Shown here one piece after another: positions 25,061 to 35,407 of a stretch of DNA of 64,000 nt (position 1 is the stretch's first letter; each line of letters opens with the position of its first letter). A program made the translations under genes and the position numbers. The notes under the pieces were generated by a model. It saw only the letters and a program-made list of their open reading frames with translations. It searched no databases and was not told where the DNA came from. Source of the stretch: Hydrogenovibrio sp. SC-1 (GTDB taxonomy: Bacteria; Pseudomonadota; Gammaproteobacteria; Thiomicrospirales; Thiomicrospiraceae); contig NZ_PKGB01000001.1 in NCBI RefSeq assembly GCF_002848135.1, positions 124,001 to 188,000 of the forward strand, written 5' to 3'.

Positions 25061-25859
25061 ATTGGCGATATTGTTCAGGAATGGTTTGACCGATGATTTT
25101 GGCCATGGCTTTTAGCATTTTGCTGTTGGCCGCAATGAGATTGCCGGATTTCAAATAATCATTACCACCTTTAAAGTCGGTGACCAGTCCACCGGCTTCT
25201 TGGACGATGAGTGCGCCCGCAGCGATATCCCAAGGTTTCAAATTGAGTTCCCAATAGCCATCAACGCGACCACAAGCGACATAAGCTAAGTCCAATGCTG
25301 CGGAACCAGCGCGACGAATGCCAGCGGTATTGAGCATAAATTGTTTTAAGCTGGCTAAATAGGCATCAACATAGTCAAGCTCTTGAAACGGAATGCCCGT
25401 GGCCATCAGCGCATTTTGTAATGTGGATTGCTCACTGACACGGATGCGGTAATTATTCATGCGCGCACCTTCCCCTCTCGAAGCGGAAAAGCATTCGTCT
25501 TTTAAGGGATCATAAATGACGCCATGCATTAATCGGCCTTTCTCGGTGACCGCGATGGAAACGGAAAACACTGGAAACTGATGCAGAAAGTTGGTGGTGC
25601 CATCAAGCGGATCAATAATCCATTCAAAATCCGATTCGGTTTGATGGTGACCACTTTCTTCAGCTTTGATGCTGTGATCAGGGTAATATTTACGAATACA
25701 GTCGATAATGATTTTTTCAGCGCGCTTGTCCACTTCGCTGACATAGTCGTGACGACCTTTTTCTTGAATGTTAAGTTGGTCAATGTGGTTGAGCTGGTCA
25801 GCGATAAACTCGCCAGCCTGTTTGGCTGCGAGGGTGGCGATATTTAAAATTGGGTGCAT
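25059..25859 (-). CDS. suhB: Inositol-1-monophosphatase family protein
   Basis: 266 residues. Mg-dependent phosphatase that hydrolyses inositol-1-phosphate; in E. coli SuhB also joins the rRNA antitermination complex. Motifs: E in KAEESG, WIIDPLDGTTNFLHQFP, and the C-terminal WDIAAGALIVQEAGG. The start MHPILNIATLAAKQAG (25859) matches the family; the frame runs open upstream to 25931 but those residues do not. Divergent from trmJ. Confidence 0.94.
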   Translation of the reverse strand: MHPILNIATLAAKQAGEFIADQLNHIDQLNIQEKGRHDYVSEVDKRAEKIIIDCIRKYYPDHSIKAEESGHHQTESDFEWIIDPLDGTTNFLHQFPVFSVSIAVTEKGRLMHGVIYDPLKDECFSASRGEGARMNNYRIRVSEQSTLQNALMATGIPFQELDYVDAYLASLKQFMLNTAGIRRAGSAALDLAYVACGRVDGYWELNLKPWDIAAGALIVQEAGGLVTDFKGGNDYLKSGNLIAANSKMLKAMAKIIGQTIPEQYRQ

Positions 25860-25959
25860 AAGGTGGTTTCCAGTTGTTAAAATATTCCCTATAGATTGCC
25901 TGTTTTCGGGTTGGGCGATAGGGTTTGTCAAAGAATAAAAGAATTATAACGGAAAATTG

Positions 25960-26760
25960 ATGATAGAAGATTATAGAAGCCACCCAAATTTGGCAAAGAT
26001 TAAAATCGTGCTGATAGAAACATCGCATCCTGGCAATATTGGTGCTGTGGCGCGGGCAATGAAAAACATGGGACTCAGTCAGCTGGTGTTAGTGAACCCG
26101 AAGGAATTTCCTTCTCAAGTGGCTTCAGCACGCGCTTCTGGGGCGGCGGATGTGTTGGATTCGGCAGTCAAAGTTGACTCACTGGATGCTGCGGTTGCCG
26201 ATTGTCAATTGGTGGTGGGAGCCAGTGCTAGAATGCGCAAAGTCTCTTGGCCGCAATTAGATGTCCGGCAAACTGCGACCTTGGCTATGGAAACTTTGAA
26301 TGCGAGTGAGACTGCCGCACCAGTTGCCATTTTATTCGGGCGTGAGGATTCGGGTCTGAGTAATGCCGAAATGGATAAATGTCACTATTTAGCACATATT
26401 CCGACCAACCCAACCTATAGTTCTCTCAATATTGCTGCTGCGGTACAGGTGTTTGTTTATGAACTATTGATGGCAACAGAAATTAAGAGTGTTCATCAGG
26501 CAGAAGGCTATCGTCATCAATTGGCCAGTGGTGAACGGATGGAAGGGCTTTATGATCACCTCTATCAAGCGCTACAAGATATTGAATTTTTAGATCCGGC
26601 AAAGAATGCCCGGTTTATGCGACGCATGCGTCGCTTGTTTAATCGGAGTCAATTAGATGTCAAAGAGGTGGATATTTTAAGAGGTATTTTGACAGCGGCA
26701 CAACGGCAAGCCGATCAATTGCAAGCGTTTAAAAAGGAAAGTGATGCTGAAAAGAATTAG
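25960..26760 (+). CDS. trmJ: tRNA (cytidine/uridine-2'-O-)-methyltransferase
   Basis: SPOUT methyltransferase that modifies position 32 of tRNAs. About 266 residues. N-terminal [25 protein letters not shown], the knot motifs [16 protein letters not shown] and [23 protein letters not shown], and the C-terminal extension typical of TrmJ. ATG 25960 is preferred over TTG 25957. The last 17 bases overlap cysE. Confidence 0.95.
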   Translation: MIEDYRSHPNLAKIKIVLIETSHPGNIGAVARAMKNMGLSQLVLVNPKEFPSQVASARASGAADVLDSAVKVDSLDAAVADCQLVVGASARMRKVSWPQLDVRQTATLAMETLNASETAAPVAILFGREDSGLSNAEMDKCHYLAHIPTNPTYSSLNIAAAVQVFVYELLMATEIKSVHQAEGYRHQLASGERMEGLYDHLYQALQDIEFLDPAKNARFMRRMRRLFNRSQLDVKEVDILRGILTAAQRQADQLQAFKKESDAEKN

Positions 26761-27544
26761 AGATGATATTCGATCGGTCTTTGATCGAGACCCTGCTGCG
26801 AGAAATACGTTTGAAGTCTTGACCACCTATCCTGGATTACACGCGATTCTATGGTATCGAGTTTCTCATTGGTTATGGGAGAAAGGGCTAAAGTGGCTAT
26901 CGCGATTTATTTCAGCCCTGGCTCGTTGGTTAACCGGGATTGAGATCCATCCAGCAGCCACTATCGGGGAACGCTTTTTTATCGATCACGGAATGGGGGT
27001 GGTCATTGGCGAAACTGCAATAATTGGTGATGACTGTACCATCTATCATGGCGTTACATTGGGGGGGACCAGTTGGAATGAAGGTAAGCGTCACCCCACT
27101 CTGGGAAATCGAGTTGTGGTGGGTGCGGGTGCTAAAGTATTAGGCCCGATTGAAATTGGAGACGATGCGCGGATTGGATCGAATGCAGTGGTCATCAAGC
27201 CGGTACCCGCTGGGCAAACCGTCGTTGGAATTCCTGGGCGAGTTGTCGAAACGAACTTATCAGAAAAAGAAAAACGTCGTCAAAAAATGGCACAAAAAAT
27301 TGGCTTTGATGCTTATGGTGTGAGTCAAAATGTTGAAGACCCGGTGGAAAAAGCGATTTATAGTTTGTTGGATCATGTGCAGAGTCAGGACGAACAATTA
27401 GAGCTCTTAAATAAGCAAGTTCAAAGGTTGGGTGGCGAAGATACGCATGTCGATTTACCGAGTCTGGAAGATGCTGTTTTAGAGCCAGGTGACCCTGAAC
27501 AGCAGGCCCATATTAAATCTGAAATGGATCGGGATAAATCTTGA
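26744..27544 (+). CDS. cysE: Serine O-acetyltransferase
   Basis: Makes O-acetylserine from serine and acetyl-CoA, the start of cysteine synthesis. About 266 residues. N-terminal helical region ([18 protein letters not shown]), then left-handed beta-helix hexapeptide repeats ([46 protein letters not shown]) and [17 protein letters not shown] precedes ATG 26744. It lies just upstream of iscR, an arrangement shared by many bacteria that links cysteine and iron-sulfur supply. The tail after about residue 175 is long, polar and acidic. Confidence 0.95.
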   Translation: MLKRIRDDIRSVFDRDPAARNTFEVLTTYPGLHAILWYRVSHWLWEKGLKWLSRFISALARWLTGIEIHPAATIGERFFIDHGMGVVIGETAIIGDDCTIYHGVTLGGTSWNEGKRHPTLGNRVVVGAGAKVLGPIEIGDDARIGSNAVVIKPVPAGQTVVGIPGRVVETNLSEKEKRRQKMAQKIGFDAYGVSQNVEDPVEKAIYSLLDHVQSQDEQLELLNKQVQRLGGEDTHVDLPSLEDAVLEPGDPEQQAHIKSEMDRDKS

Positions 27545-27569
27545 GTAAAATACTAGGTTATTGTAAGAT
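27541..27569 (+). promoter_or_regulatory. iscR promoter overlapping a candidate IscR site
   Basis: TTGAGT (27541-27546), 17-base spacer and TAAGAT (27564-27569). The stretch CTTGAGTAAAATACTAGGTTAT across the -35 resembles the type-1 IscR operator, which would give the usual autorepression by [2Fe-2S]-IscR. It overlaps the cysE stop codon. Confidence 0.5.
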
Positions 27570-27614
27570 ATCGATTCATTAGAGGATTACGCTTAACAGT
27601 GGAAAAGGGGCGCT

Positions 27615-28049
27615 ATGAAACTCACATCAAAAGGCCGGTATGCTGTCACCGCAATGTTGGATATTGCACTGAATCAAGCAAAGGGTCCAATTACATTGGC
27701 GATGATTTCAGAAAGGCAGGCGATTTCGTTGTCTTATTTGGAACAAATTTTTGCAAAGCTTAAAAAGTCTGGATTGGTTTTAAGTGCACGAGGGCCGGGT
27801 GGTGGCTATCGACTCAGTCGAAGCGCCGAAGAGATTTCGGTGGGTGAAATTATTGCCGCTGTTAACGAAGACTTAGAGCCCCGTCGATGTCAAGGTCGAG
27901 CCAATTGCCAAGGCGGCAATCAATGTTTGTCACACGAGTTATGGGCTGACTTAAGTGATATGATTCAACAATTTTTAGTGAGTGTTTCGCTTCAACAGGT
28001 GATTGAACAAAAAGCGGTTCAGCAAAAAGTTGCGTTTGGGGTCGCTTAG
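27615..28049 (+). CDS. iscR: Rrf2-family iron-sulfur regulator IscR
   Basis: 144-residue winged-helix regulator of Fe-S biogenesis. Starts [19 protein letters not shown], with the wing [10 protein letters not shown]. The cluster ligands C92, C98, C104 and H107 are present in [18 protein letters not shown] at the same numbers as in E. coli IscR, so it should bind a [2Fe-2S] cluster. Followed directly by iscA; iscS and iscU are missing from this spot. Confidence 0.96.
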   Translation: MKLTSKGRYAVTAMLDIALNQAKGPITLAMISERQAISLSYLEQIFAKLKKSGLVLSARGPGGGYRLSRSAEEISVGEIIAAVNEDLEPRRCQGRANCQGGNQCLSHELWADLSDMIQQFLVSVSLQQVIEQKAVQQKVAFGVA

Positions 28050-28075
28050 CGAATGAAACAAAGAAGGAATGGATA

Positions 28076-28402
28076 ATGGCAGTGACATTAACACAGGCAG
28101 CCGCTGATAGAGTGAATACCATGATTGCCAAAAGGGGACATGGGTTAGGGTTAAAGGTCAGTACCAAAACCAGTGGTTGTGCAGGGTTTTCTTATGAAGT
28201 GGGTTATGCGGATGAGATATCCGATCAGGATCAGGTCTTTGAAAGCTATGGCGTGAAGGTGATTGTGCCTGAAAAAAGTCTGCCTCTAATTGATGGCATG
28301 GAGCTTGACTATGTTAAAGAAAGCTTGCTCAGTGAAGGGTTTGTATTTAATAATCCGCATGTCAAAGACAGTTGTGGTTGTGGAGAGTCTTTTTCGGTTT
28401 AA
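28076..28402 (+). CDS. iscA: Iron-sulfur cluster assembly protein IscA
   Basis: 108-residue A-type carrier of the HesB/IscA family that hands [4Fe-4S] clusters to apo-enzymes. The three conserved cysteines are C35 (TSGCAGFSYE) and the pair in SCGCGESF near residue 100. The length is exactly typical. It lies 26 bases after iscR in the same transcript and ends before an intrinsic terminator. Confidence 0.94.
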   Translation: MAVTLTQAAADRVNTMIAKRGHGLGLKVSTKTSGCAGFSYEVGYADEISDQDQVFESYGVKVIVPEKSLPLIDGMELDYVKESLLSEGFVFNNPHVKDSCGCGESFSV

Positions 28403-28430
28403 GCTTGAATTCAGCGTTTGGATATTAAAT

Positions 28431-28456
28431 AAACCCTGGCCTTGCCGGGGTTTTTT
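28431..28456 (+). terminator. Intrinsic terminator after iscA
   Basis: Stem ACCCTGGC / GCCGGGGT with a three-base loop and one mismatch, followed by TTTTTT, 30 bases after the iscA stop. Confidence 0.8.
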
Positions 28457-28589
28457 GCTTTTATACTGCTGAAATGCCATTAAGCACAAAATCTTTTAGT
28501 GTTTATTCATGCAAAGGTGGGGCGAGGTTGTTAAAATAATCAGATTAATATTTTAGAAAAGTTAACTCGGGTTAACGAAGGTTGATGGA

Positions 28590-29018
28590 ATGCTGCAAAG
28601 AACATTTTCGATTATTAAACCTGATGCCACTCAACGGAATTTAGTGGGTGAAATTATGGCGCGCCTGGAAAAAAATGGTTTGAAAATCATCGCTGCAAAA
28701 ATGGTCAAGTTGACAGAACAACAAGCCGCTGGGTTTTATTCAGAGCATGCGGGCAAGTCTTTTTATGACACCTTGATTAAAAATATGACGGCAGGGCCGA
28801 TTGTTGTTCAGGTATTGGAAGGCGAGTATGCCATTGCTAAAAACCGTGAAGTGATGGGCGTGACCGATCCAGAAAAAGCAGAGGAAGGGACGATTCGTAG
28901 AGATTTTGCACTGTCGATGCAACAAAATTCGGTGCATGGCTCTGATTCAGTCGAGAGTGCAGCACGGGAAATTCGTTATTTTTTTAGTGAAATAGAAATA
29001 ACGACTGATGTCAGCTAA
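28590..29018 (+). CDS. ndk: Nucleoside diphosphate kinase
   Basis: Transfers the gamma phosphate of NTPs to NDPs through a phosphohistidine. 142 residues, full length. Signatures: [14 protein letters not shown] at the start, and the active-site [16 protein letters not shown] with the catalytic histidine. First of the run ndk-rlmN-rodZ-like-hisS-yfgM-bamB-der, an order common in gammaproteobacteria. Confidence 0.97.
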   Translation: MLQRTFSIIKPDATQRNLVGEIMARLEKNGLKIIAAKMVKLTEQQAAGFYSEHAGKSFYDTLIKNMTAGPIVVQVLEGEYAIAKNREVMGVTDPEKAEEGTIRRDFALSMQQNSVHGSDSVESAAREIRYFFSEIEITTDVS

Positions 29019-29042
29019 CTCAATGCCTGTTATTAACCGAAC

Positions 29043-30197
29043 ATGACTATGGCAACTCAACCCTCAAATCTGAAAGTGCTGTCAGAAGGCAGTGAGCTAC
29101 CGGCAAAAACCGATTTGCTGGGAATGGATTATGCCAGTTTAGTGGACTTTTTTGCCAAAATTGGCGAAAAGCCATTTAGAGCCGCTCAAGTGATGAAGTG
29201 GATTCATCAGTTTGGTGTGTCCGATTTTAACGAGATGACCAATTTGAGTAAGGCTTTACGACAGAAGCTGATTGACACGGCTGTGATTCGAACGCCTAAG
29301 ATCGTCTCTGAACAACGATCCAGTGATGGCACCATTAAGTGGTTGTTGGAAGTCGACCATCACAATTGTGTTGAGGCGGTCTTTATCCCTGAAAAAAGTC
29401 GGGGCACTTTATGTATCTCATCCCAAGTGGGTTGTGCTTTGGAATGCAGCTTCTGTTCAACGGGGCAGCAAGGGTTTAACCGTAATTTGGAAAACTGGGA
29501 AATCGTTGCGCAGATGTGGGTTGCCAATAAAGCGCTAGGGTGTAAGCCTAAAGAAGACCGAGTGATTTCCAATGTTGTTTTTATGGGGATGGGAGAACCA
29601 TTATTAAATGTGACCCATACCTTTCCGGCTGCGCGAATTTTAATGGATGATCATGGTTATGGTTTATCCAAACGCCGTGTTACCATTAGTACCGCCGGAG
29701 TGGTTCCTGCCATTGATAAAATTAAGGCAGCACTGGATGTCAGTTTGGCCATCTCATTGCATGCACCGAATAATGCGTTACGTGATGAGCTAGTGCCCAT
29801 CAATCAAAAATATCCATTGGAAGTTTTGATGCCAGCATTGCATCGTTATGTTGAGGGTGGTCATAGTAAAAAGCATGTGACCGTAGAGTATGTGATGTTA
29901 GATCAGGTAAATGATCGTGTTGAACATGCCAATCAATTGGTTGCATTGTTAGGAGATTTGGCCTGTAAAGTGAATCTGATTCCTTTCAATCCGTTTCCTA
30001 ATGCACCTTATCAGCGTTCATCGAATAATGCCGTTCACCGCTTTCAGGATGTATTGATGGCATCAGGTATTAATTGTACTGTGCGTAAAACACGTGGAGA
30101 TGATATCGATGCCGCCTGTGGTCAATTGGCAGGAAAAGTGAAAGATCGTACCAAAAGAACCCTTCAAACCATCAATTTGGATCAGTTAAATGGTTAA
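29043..30197 (+). CDS. rlmN: Dual-specificity 23S rRNA / tRNA adenine-C2 methyltransferase
   Basis: Radical-SAM enzyme that methylates C2 of A2503 in 23S rRNA and A37 of some tRNAs. 384 residues. The cluster motif is [11 protein letters not shown] (CxxxCxxC), with GMGEPLLN and the C-terminal cysteine in [21 protein letters not shown] that forms the methyl-carrying thiyl. ATG 29043 was taken; ATG 29049 is an alternative. It overlaps the next gene by eight bases. Confidence 0.96.
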   Translation: MTMATQPSNLKVLSEGSELPAKTDLLGMDYASLVDFFAKIGEKPFRAAQVMKWIHQFGVSDFNEMTNLSKALRQKLIDTAVIRTPKIVSEQRSSDGTIKWLLEVDHHNCVEAVFIPEKSRGTLCISSQVGCALECSFCSTGQQGFNRNLENWEIVAQMWVANKALGCKPKEDRVISNVVFMGMGEPLLNVTHTFPAARILMDDHGYGLSKRRVTISTAGVVPAIDKIKAALDVSLAISLHAPNNALRDELVPINQKYPLEVLMPALHRYVEGGHSKKHVTVEYVMLDQVNDRVEHANQLVALLGDLACKVNLIPFNPFPNAPYQRSSNNAVHRFQDVLMASGINCTVRKTRGDDIDAACGQLAGKVKDRTKRTLQTINLDQLNG

Positions 30198-30603
30198 TGA
30201 ACAAACAGAAGAATCCCGCCCAGAAAACACCGTAGATGCCACGCGACTGGCGAACGCACTGAGAAAAGCGCGTGAAGCAAAAGGTTGGTCAATTGACGAA
30301 GTCGCTGAGAAACTCAAGGTTGGTGCTGAGCATTTGGCCTATTTGGAAAGTGACCAACTCGACATCACGTCCCTAGACCCGTTTAAACGTGGATATCTCA
30401 GGAACTACGCTGAAATTGTTGGGTTAGATATTACCGCTTACAGTGAAATTTTTAGCGATGTCAAAGCGACAGAAGCGCCTTTGATTTCAGTAAGTTCCGA
30501 AGACCCTTCCATTAAGCCTGTTTTTTCCATGGCAACTTTAAAAATTATTACCAGTGTTGTGATTATTTTATTAATTGCTTTATTGGTTGTGATTAACCTT
30601 TAG
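30190..30603 (+). CDS. Short RodZ-like HTH membrane protein
   Basis: 137 residues. N-terminal helix-turn-helix of the RodZ type ([48 protein letters not shown]), then a linker and one hydrophobic segment (about 114-136) at the very end. E. coli RodZ (337 residues) is a bitopic partner of MreB with a periplasmic domain; that domain is absent here. The gene position between rlmN and hisS is that of rodZ (without pilF and ispG). It may still anchor MreB through the HTH part. Confidence 0.82.
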   Translation: MVNEQTEESRPENTVDATRLANALRKAREAKGWSIDEVAEKLKVGAEHLAYLESDQLDITSLDPFKRGYLRNYAEIVGLDITAYSEIFSDVKATEAPLISVSSEDPSIKPVFSMATLKIITSVVIILLIALLVVINL

Positions 30604-30641
30604 CGGGCGGATGCCCGAGTTCCGAATAGATAAGAGAAAGA

Positions 30642-31937
30642 ATGATGTCAGATAAGATCAATGCAATTCGAGGCATGAATGATTTAGTTGGAGACGCATC
30701 GGTTGCATATGACACTTTAGTGGCAACGGCTGAAGCAGTTTTGAAGCAATATGGGTTTCAATCGATCCGGTTACCCCTCGTAGAGAAAACCGAATTATTT
30801 GCACGGTCGATCGGAGAAGTGACCGATATCGTCGAGAAAGAAATGTACACCTTTGCCGATCGCAATGGCGATAGTCTTACCTTGCGTCCAGAAGGCACTG
30901 CGGGTTGTGTGCGTGCTGTGATTGAAAACGGATTAGCCCACAACCAGATCCAAAAACTGTATTATTCTGGCCCGATGTTTCGTCATGAGCGTCCACAGAA
31001 GGGACGTTACCGTCAATTTAATCAGGTTGGTGTGGAAGTGTTTGGCTTGGAGACGGTCGATGCCGATGCTGAGTTAATTGCATTGACCGCGCGGTTATGG
31101 GACAAGTTGGGTCTCACTGGGCTTGAGCTGCAAATCAATTCACTTGGCAGTCAAGAATCGAGACAAGCATATAGAGAGCTGTTGGTCAATTATTTGGAGC
31201 AACACAAGTCACAACTGGATGAAGATAGCTTGCGGCGTTTAAACTCGAATCCATTACGAATTTTGGATAGCAAAAACCCGGATATGGCTGACATTATTGC
31301 TGGAGCCCCCAAGCTGATTGACCATTTAGATGATGCATCAAAACTGCATTATCAAGACCTTAAAGCGCATTTAGACGATTTGGGGATTGAGTATACAGAA
31401 AACCCGAACCTGGTTCGTGGACTGGATTATTACAATCGCACGGTCTTTGAATGGGTAACGACCGAATTAGGGGCGCAAGGCACGGTCTGCGCCGGTGGTC
31501 GTTATGATGGTTTGGTTGAGCAAATCGGTGGCAAACCAACGCCTGCCGTTGGTTTCGCGATGGGCGTTGAAAGGTTAACCGCCTTATTAATGGATAAAAG
31601 TCTAATTTCCATTAAACCCGTGGCCGATATCTATGTGGTCTTGGCGGGTGATGCAACAAAACGCCCAGGCCTGGTCATTTCTGAACAAATTAGAGAAGCC
31701 TTGCCTCACTTAAAATTACAGATGAATTGTGGGGGCGGCAGTTTTAAAAGTCAGTTTAAAAAAGCCGACAAATCTGGAGCAAAACTGGCGTTAGTTTTGG
31801 GTGACAATGAAGTGGCCCAACAGCAAATCGTGGTCAAATATTTGCGAGAAGACAGAGAACAAGAGCTAATTGAGTGGCAATCGTTGATGCCGCACTTGTC
31901 TCATATCTTTTCAGAAGCTGCCACGGCATCTGAATAA
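30642..31937 (+). CDS. hisS: Histidyl-tRNA synthetase
   Basis: 431-residue class II synthetase. Motif 1 around [17 protein letters not shown], motif 2 in [26 protein letters not shown], the histidine-specific [15 protein letters not shown], and motif 3 in [11 protein letters not shown], then the anticodon-binding domain. Two ATGs in a row (30642 and 30645). An intragenic CCAGGCCTGG copy lies at 31665 in codons for RPGL. Confidence 0.97.
   Translation: MMSDKINAIRGMNDLVGDASVAYDTLVATAEAVLKQYGFQSIRLPLVEKTELFARSIGEVTDIVEKEMYTFADRNGDSLTLRPEGTAGCVRAVIENGLAHNQIQKLYYSGPMFRHERPQKGRYRQFNQVGVEVFGLETVDADAELIALTARLWDKLGLTGLELQINSLGSQESRQAYRELLVNYLEQHKSQLDEDSLRRLNSNPLRILDSKNPDMADIIAGAPKLIDHLDDASKLHYQDLKAHLDDLGIEYTENPNLVRGLDYYNRTVFEWVTTELGAQGTVCAGGRYDGLVEQIGGKPTPAVGFAMGVERLTALLMDKSLISIKPVADIYVVLAGDATKRPGLVISEQIREALPHLKLQMNCGGGSFKSQFKKADKSGAKLALVLGDNEVAQQQIVVKYLREDREQELIEWQSLMPHLSHIFSEAATASE
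31665..31674. repeat. CCAGGCCTGG palindrome, intragenic copy in hisS
   Basis: Exact palindrome in the hisS frame, at the start of the anticodon-binding domain (KRPGLVIS). The left flank AAAACGC equals that of the trpS terminator copy, and the right flank TCATTTC resembles that of the copy in the FAD oxidoreductase gene. Confidence 0.75.
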
Positions 31938-31984
31938 ATTAGAAAACCATAAATCAAGTTGAAAGACGTTATAGGAAACCAATC

Positions 31985-32626
31985 ATGAGTCGTTATGAAA
32001 CAGATGAAGATCAAGTTGAAGCATTAAAACAGTGGTGGCAGAAAAACGGTACCCAGTTGTTGTCTGGTATTTTAGTGATCGTTTTAGCCTGGTCTGGATG
32101 GACTTACTGGCAGAATACCAAATTAAACGAAGGGTTGAAGGCCTCAGCGATGTTCGAGATGCTTCAGATTCGTCAGCAGCAAGGTTCCTTTGGGGAAGCG
32201 ATGCGTGAAGGTTTGACGTTAATGGAAGAGCAGCCAGAAAGCCCTTATTCAACAGCAATTGCTTTCATGGTTGCTAAGCACTATTTGGAACAAGATAAAT
32301 TAGATTTGGCCTATGAAAATTATCAATGGGTCGTTAATCATGCACCAGATGCATCCCTAAAGCTAGTGGCACAATTGCGCCTGGTAACACTTTATAGTGA
32401 CCAGCAACGCTTTGGAGATGCTGCTCAGTTACTGGCTCAAATTGACGAAACGGTTTTGTCTGAATCTGAGAAGGCTAACCTTGCTTTTCATCGTGCAGAA
32501 TTAGCCTTTAATCAAGGTGACTTATCTACTGCAAGAGCAGGTTATCAGGCGGTGGTTGATAATCCATCAACCGTGGATTCGTTACAAAATGTGGCCAGTA
32601 TTAAACTGGCTGATCTAGCAGAATAA
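31985..32626 (+). CDS. yfgM: YfgM-like periplasmic TPR chaperone
   Basis: 213 residues. A cytoplasmic N-terminus with YETDEDQVEALKQWWQKNG, a single membrane helix (about 19-38, LLSGILVIVLAWSGWTYW), then TPR repeats. This is the layout of YfgM (Anc), which sits next to BamB and works with PpiD and SecYEG on proteins leaving the translocon. It is followed by bamB and der, as in E. coli. Confidence 0.92.
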   Translation: MSRYETDEDQVEALKQWWQKNGTQLLSGILVIVLAWSGWTYWQNTKLNEGLKASAMFEMLQIRQQQGSFGEAMREGLTLMEEQPESPYSTAIAFMVAKHYLEQDKLDLAYENYQWVVNHAPDASLKLVAQLRLVTLYSDQQRFGDAAQLLAQIDETVLSESEKANLAFHRAELAFNQGDLSTARAGYQAVVDNPSTVDSLQNVASIKLADLAE

Positions 32627-32651
32627 GGTGGGTTTTCATTCCGTGATATTA

Positions 32652-33899
32652 ATGCGTATTTTATTTTTATTTACCGTCTTAACGTTAGTTGGGTGTTCTA
32701 GTAGTCCGAAAGTGGTTCGGGAACCGACCCCCTTACTGAAGATGACATCGCCTTATGCGTTGGAAAAACAGTGGCAATTACAATTGGATGCCTTTAACCG
32801 AGAGGATAGTCATGGCCTGTATTTTGCCGATATTAAGAAGGCCGTGTATTTTGCGACCCCAAAGGGTGGCTTGATTAAAGCCCATAAAGCCAATCAAGAC
32901 CGTTGGCAGGATCAGGTGATCTGGCAAACACGTTTCCAAGCACCGATTGCGTCCGGCCCAACGATTTACCGAAGCACCGTTATCGTGGGCACGTCAAAAG
33001 GTCAGGTATTGGCTGTGAATCAAAGTGATGGCAGTCAGGCTTGGATGACACAATTAACGAGTGAGGTGTTGAGCCGTCCCATTATTGCTGAAGGTAAGGT
33101 GTTTGTCCGCACAGTGGATGGTAAAGTGGTGGCATTGAATGCGGATACTGGGGTCAAAGAATGGGTGGTTGAACATAACTTACCGAATCTGTCCTTCCGC
33201 GGAATCGCGCCAATTACATATGCATCTGGAAAACTTTTCCTGGGTTGGGAGACAGGCCAAGTTCAGTCATTAGAGTCCAAAGCGGGTGCCCTGGATTGGC
33301 AAACGCAAGTTATTGTGCCATCAGGTCGCACTGACTTGGAAAGGATGGTCGATATCCAAGCGGGTTTAATTGTTAAAGATGGTCGATTATTTGTATTAGG
33401 TTATCAAGGTAAGTTGTTAGCGATGAATGCCAACACCGGAAACCTTTATTGGTCCAAAGAAATTTCGGGATTTAGAAATTTTGTGGTGGATGACAAAGCA
33501 TTATACCTAGTCGATGAAAATGATCTTCTAACCGCAGTCGATTATGTGAATGGCACCCAATTATGGCAACAGCAGAACTTTAAATATCGTCAATTGCGTA
33601 ATATCAAATTGTATAACGATACCCAATTACTCGTCGCTGATGGTCTTGGCTATTTACATTGGATTGATAAACTGGATGGTACCCCAGTTGCACGGGCACG
33701 TCACGGCAGTGGTTATTTGGGTACCAGTGAAGGCATTGCACGCGTTCAGATTGCAGATCAACAACTATATGTGTTAGATAATGATGGTTATCTGACGGTG
33801 TATCAAGTTAAGCCTGCTGATTGGTATCAATTTAACCATTCTAATGACCCGCAAGGTGTCAAAAAATCCGTTACGCCTAAAACAAAGGAAATTCAGTGA
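32652..33899 (+). CDS. bamB: Outer-membrane assembly lipoprotein BamB
   Basis: Beta-propeller lipoprotein of the BAM complex that inserts outer-membrane beta-barrel proteins. About 415 residues. Signal peptide with lipobox LVGC (Cys near 15 from ATG 32652), then repeated PQQ-like blades (DGSQAWMTQ, DGKVVALNADTGVKEW, GKLLAMNANTGNLYW). ATG 32652 gives a normal signal peptide; an upstream GTG at 32628 would add eight residues. The stop overlaps the der start (GTGA). Confidence 0.95.
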   Translation: MRILFLFTVLTLVGCSSSPKVVREPTPLLKMTSPYALEKQWQLQLDAFNREDSHGLYFADIKKAVYFATPKGGLIKAHKANQDRWQDQVIWQTRFQAPIASGPTIYRSTVIVGTSKGQVLAVNQSDGSQAWMTQLTSEVLSRPIIAEGKVFVRTVDGKVVALNADTGVKEWVVEHNLPNLSFRGIAPITYASGKLFLGWETGQVQSLESKAGALDWQTQVIVPSGRTDLERMVDIQAGLIVKDGRLFVLGYQGKLLAMNANTGNLYWSKEISGFRNFVVDDKALYLVDENDLLTAVDYVNGTQLWQQQNFKYRQLRNIKLYNDTQLLVADGLGYLHWIDKLDGTPVARARHGSGYLGTSEGIARVQIADQQLYVLDNDGYLTVYQVKPADWYQFNHSNDPQGVKKSVTPKTKEIQ

Positions 33900-35344
33900 G
33901 CAAACCGGTTATTGCCTTGGTTGGCCGCCCCAATGTGGGTAAGTCCACACTTTTTAATCGTCTGACTCGGTCTCGAGATGCGATTGTTGCTGATTATCCA
34001 GGCCTAACAAGGGATCGTCAATATGGCACGGGGCGGCTAGGCGATACGCCTTATATTGTGGTCGATACTGGTGGCTTGAGTGGTGAGCAAGAAGGCGTTG
34101 ACCCATTAATGGCAGGACAAGTTCAGTCTGCCATTGGTGAAGCGGATGCAGTGTTATTCTTGGTCGATGGTCGTGCCGGGTTAATTCCTGCTGACGAGAG
34201 TATTGCGCACTATGTCCGCCAATTTAATAAGCCGATTTATTTATTAGTCAACAAGGCAGAAGGCCATAAGAAAGCGGTTATTGCTAATGACTTTTATCAA
34301 ATGGGATTAGGAGAACCGCATGTTATTTCTTCTGCCCATGGTGATAATGTGGCAGAAATGATTGGGCAAGTGCTTTCGGATGTCGCGCCTTTCGGAGCTG
34401 AAGAAGACGAAGATGCACTCGATTTAGATAAGCACCCGGGCATTCGAGTTGCGGTTATTGGTCGCCCCAATGTTGGTAAGTCCACATTGATTAATCGTAT
34501 GATGGGTGAAGAACGCGTGGTGGCATTTGATATGCCGGGCACGACGCGTGACAGTATTTATGTCCCGTTTCAGCGGGGTGAGCGCCTTTACACTTTGATT
34601 GATACGGCAGGTGTGCGTCGTCGTAAAAACATTAAAGAAAAAATCGAAAAATTCAGTATTGTTAAAGCCATTGAAGCCATGGAAAATTCCAATGTCGTAG
34701 TGCTGGTGGTAGACGGTTCTGAAGGTATTACCGATCAGGATCTGACCTTGTTGGGGTTGGCGATGGAATCGGGCCGCGGTTTGGTGATTGCTATAAATAA
34801 ATGGGATAACCTATCGCCGGAACAGCGCAGTAAAGTGAAACATGAATTGGAATTTAAATTGCACTTTGTGGATTATGCTAAGCGTCATTTAATTTCTGCA
34901 TTACACGGAACAGGGGTTGGTGATTTGTTTAAGACGGTCAATGCGGTTTATGATGCGTCCATGAAGCAGGTATCCACCTCTGATTTGAACCGAGTTTTAT
35001 CACAAGCGATTTTAGATCATCAACCACCGCTTATTGGTGGGTGCAGAGTGAAATGTCGTTATGCGCACTTAGGGGGACTCAATCCCCCTAGAGTGATTAT
35101 TCATGGTAATCAAGTTGATAAATTACCACAAGCCTATACCAAGTATTTAATGAATGTGTTTCGCAAGGCATTTAAATGGGTGGGTACACCCGTGATGATT
35201 GAGTATAAGGTGACTGCAAACCCTTATGAGGGGCGTAAGTCCAATTTTACTTTCCGTCGAGGGAAGTCGGAGTCGCAAGCAGAAAATGCATTGCTAAAAC
35301 GCAAACGCAAAAAGAAACCTCAGCAAAAACGCCGCACTCATTAA
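33896..35344 (+). CDS. der: Ribosome-assembly GTPase Der (EngA)
   Basis: Double-GTPase needed for 50S subunit maturation. 482 residues. Two G1 motifs GRPNVGKST (about 10-18 and 192-200), G3 DTGG and DTAG, G4 NKAE and NKWD, then a KH-like domain and a basic tail rich in K and R. The first G4 reads NKAE in place of NKxD, which could weaken guanine recognition there but is common in Der. GTG start overlapping the bamB stop by four bases. Confidence 0.97.
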   Translation: MSKPVIALVGRPNVGKSTLFNRLTRSRDAIVADYPGLTRDRQYGTGRLGDTPYIVVDTGGLSGEQEGVDPLMAGQVQSAIGEADAVLFLVDGRAGLIPADESIAHYVRQFNKPIYLLVNKAEGHKKAVIANDFYQMGLGEPHVISSAHGDNVAEMIGQVLSDVAPFGAEEDEDALDLDKHPGIRVAVIGRPNVGKSTLINRMMGEERVVAFDMPGTTRDSIYVPFQRGERLYTLIDTAGVRRRKNIKEKIEKFSIVKAIEAMENSNVVVLVVDGSEGITDQDLTLLGLAMESGRGLVIAINKWDNLSPEQRSKVKHELEFKLHFVDYAKRHLISALHGTGVGDLFKTVNAVYDASMKQVSTSDLNRVLSQAILDHQPPLIGGCRVKCRYAHLGGLNPPRVIIHGNQVDKLPQAYTKYLMNVFRKAFKWVGTPVMIEYKVTANPYEGRKSNFTFRRGKSESQAENALLKRKRKKKPQQKRRTH

Positions 35345-35407
35345 TATCCGTTCAACGAAAACCAAAGAGATTCACTGCTTATCTATGACCTCTTTTTCGA
35401 CACTAAT

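Noticed and set aside
33997-34006. CCAGGCCTAA in der and CCAGGCCATT in cysN and cysC
   Set aside because: Only the left half and centre match CCAGGCCTGG; not palindromic.
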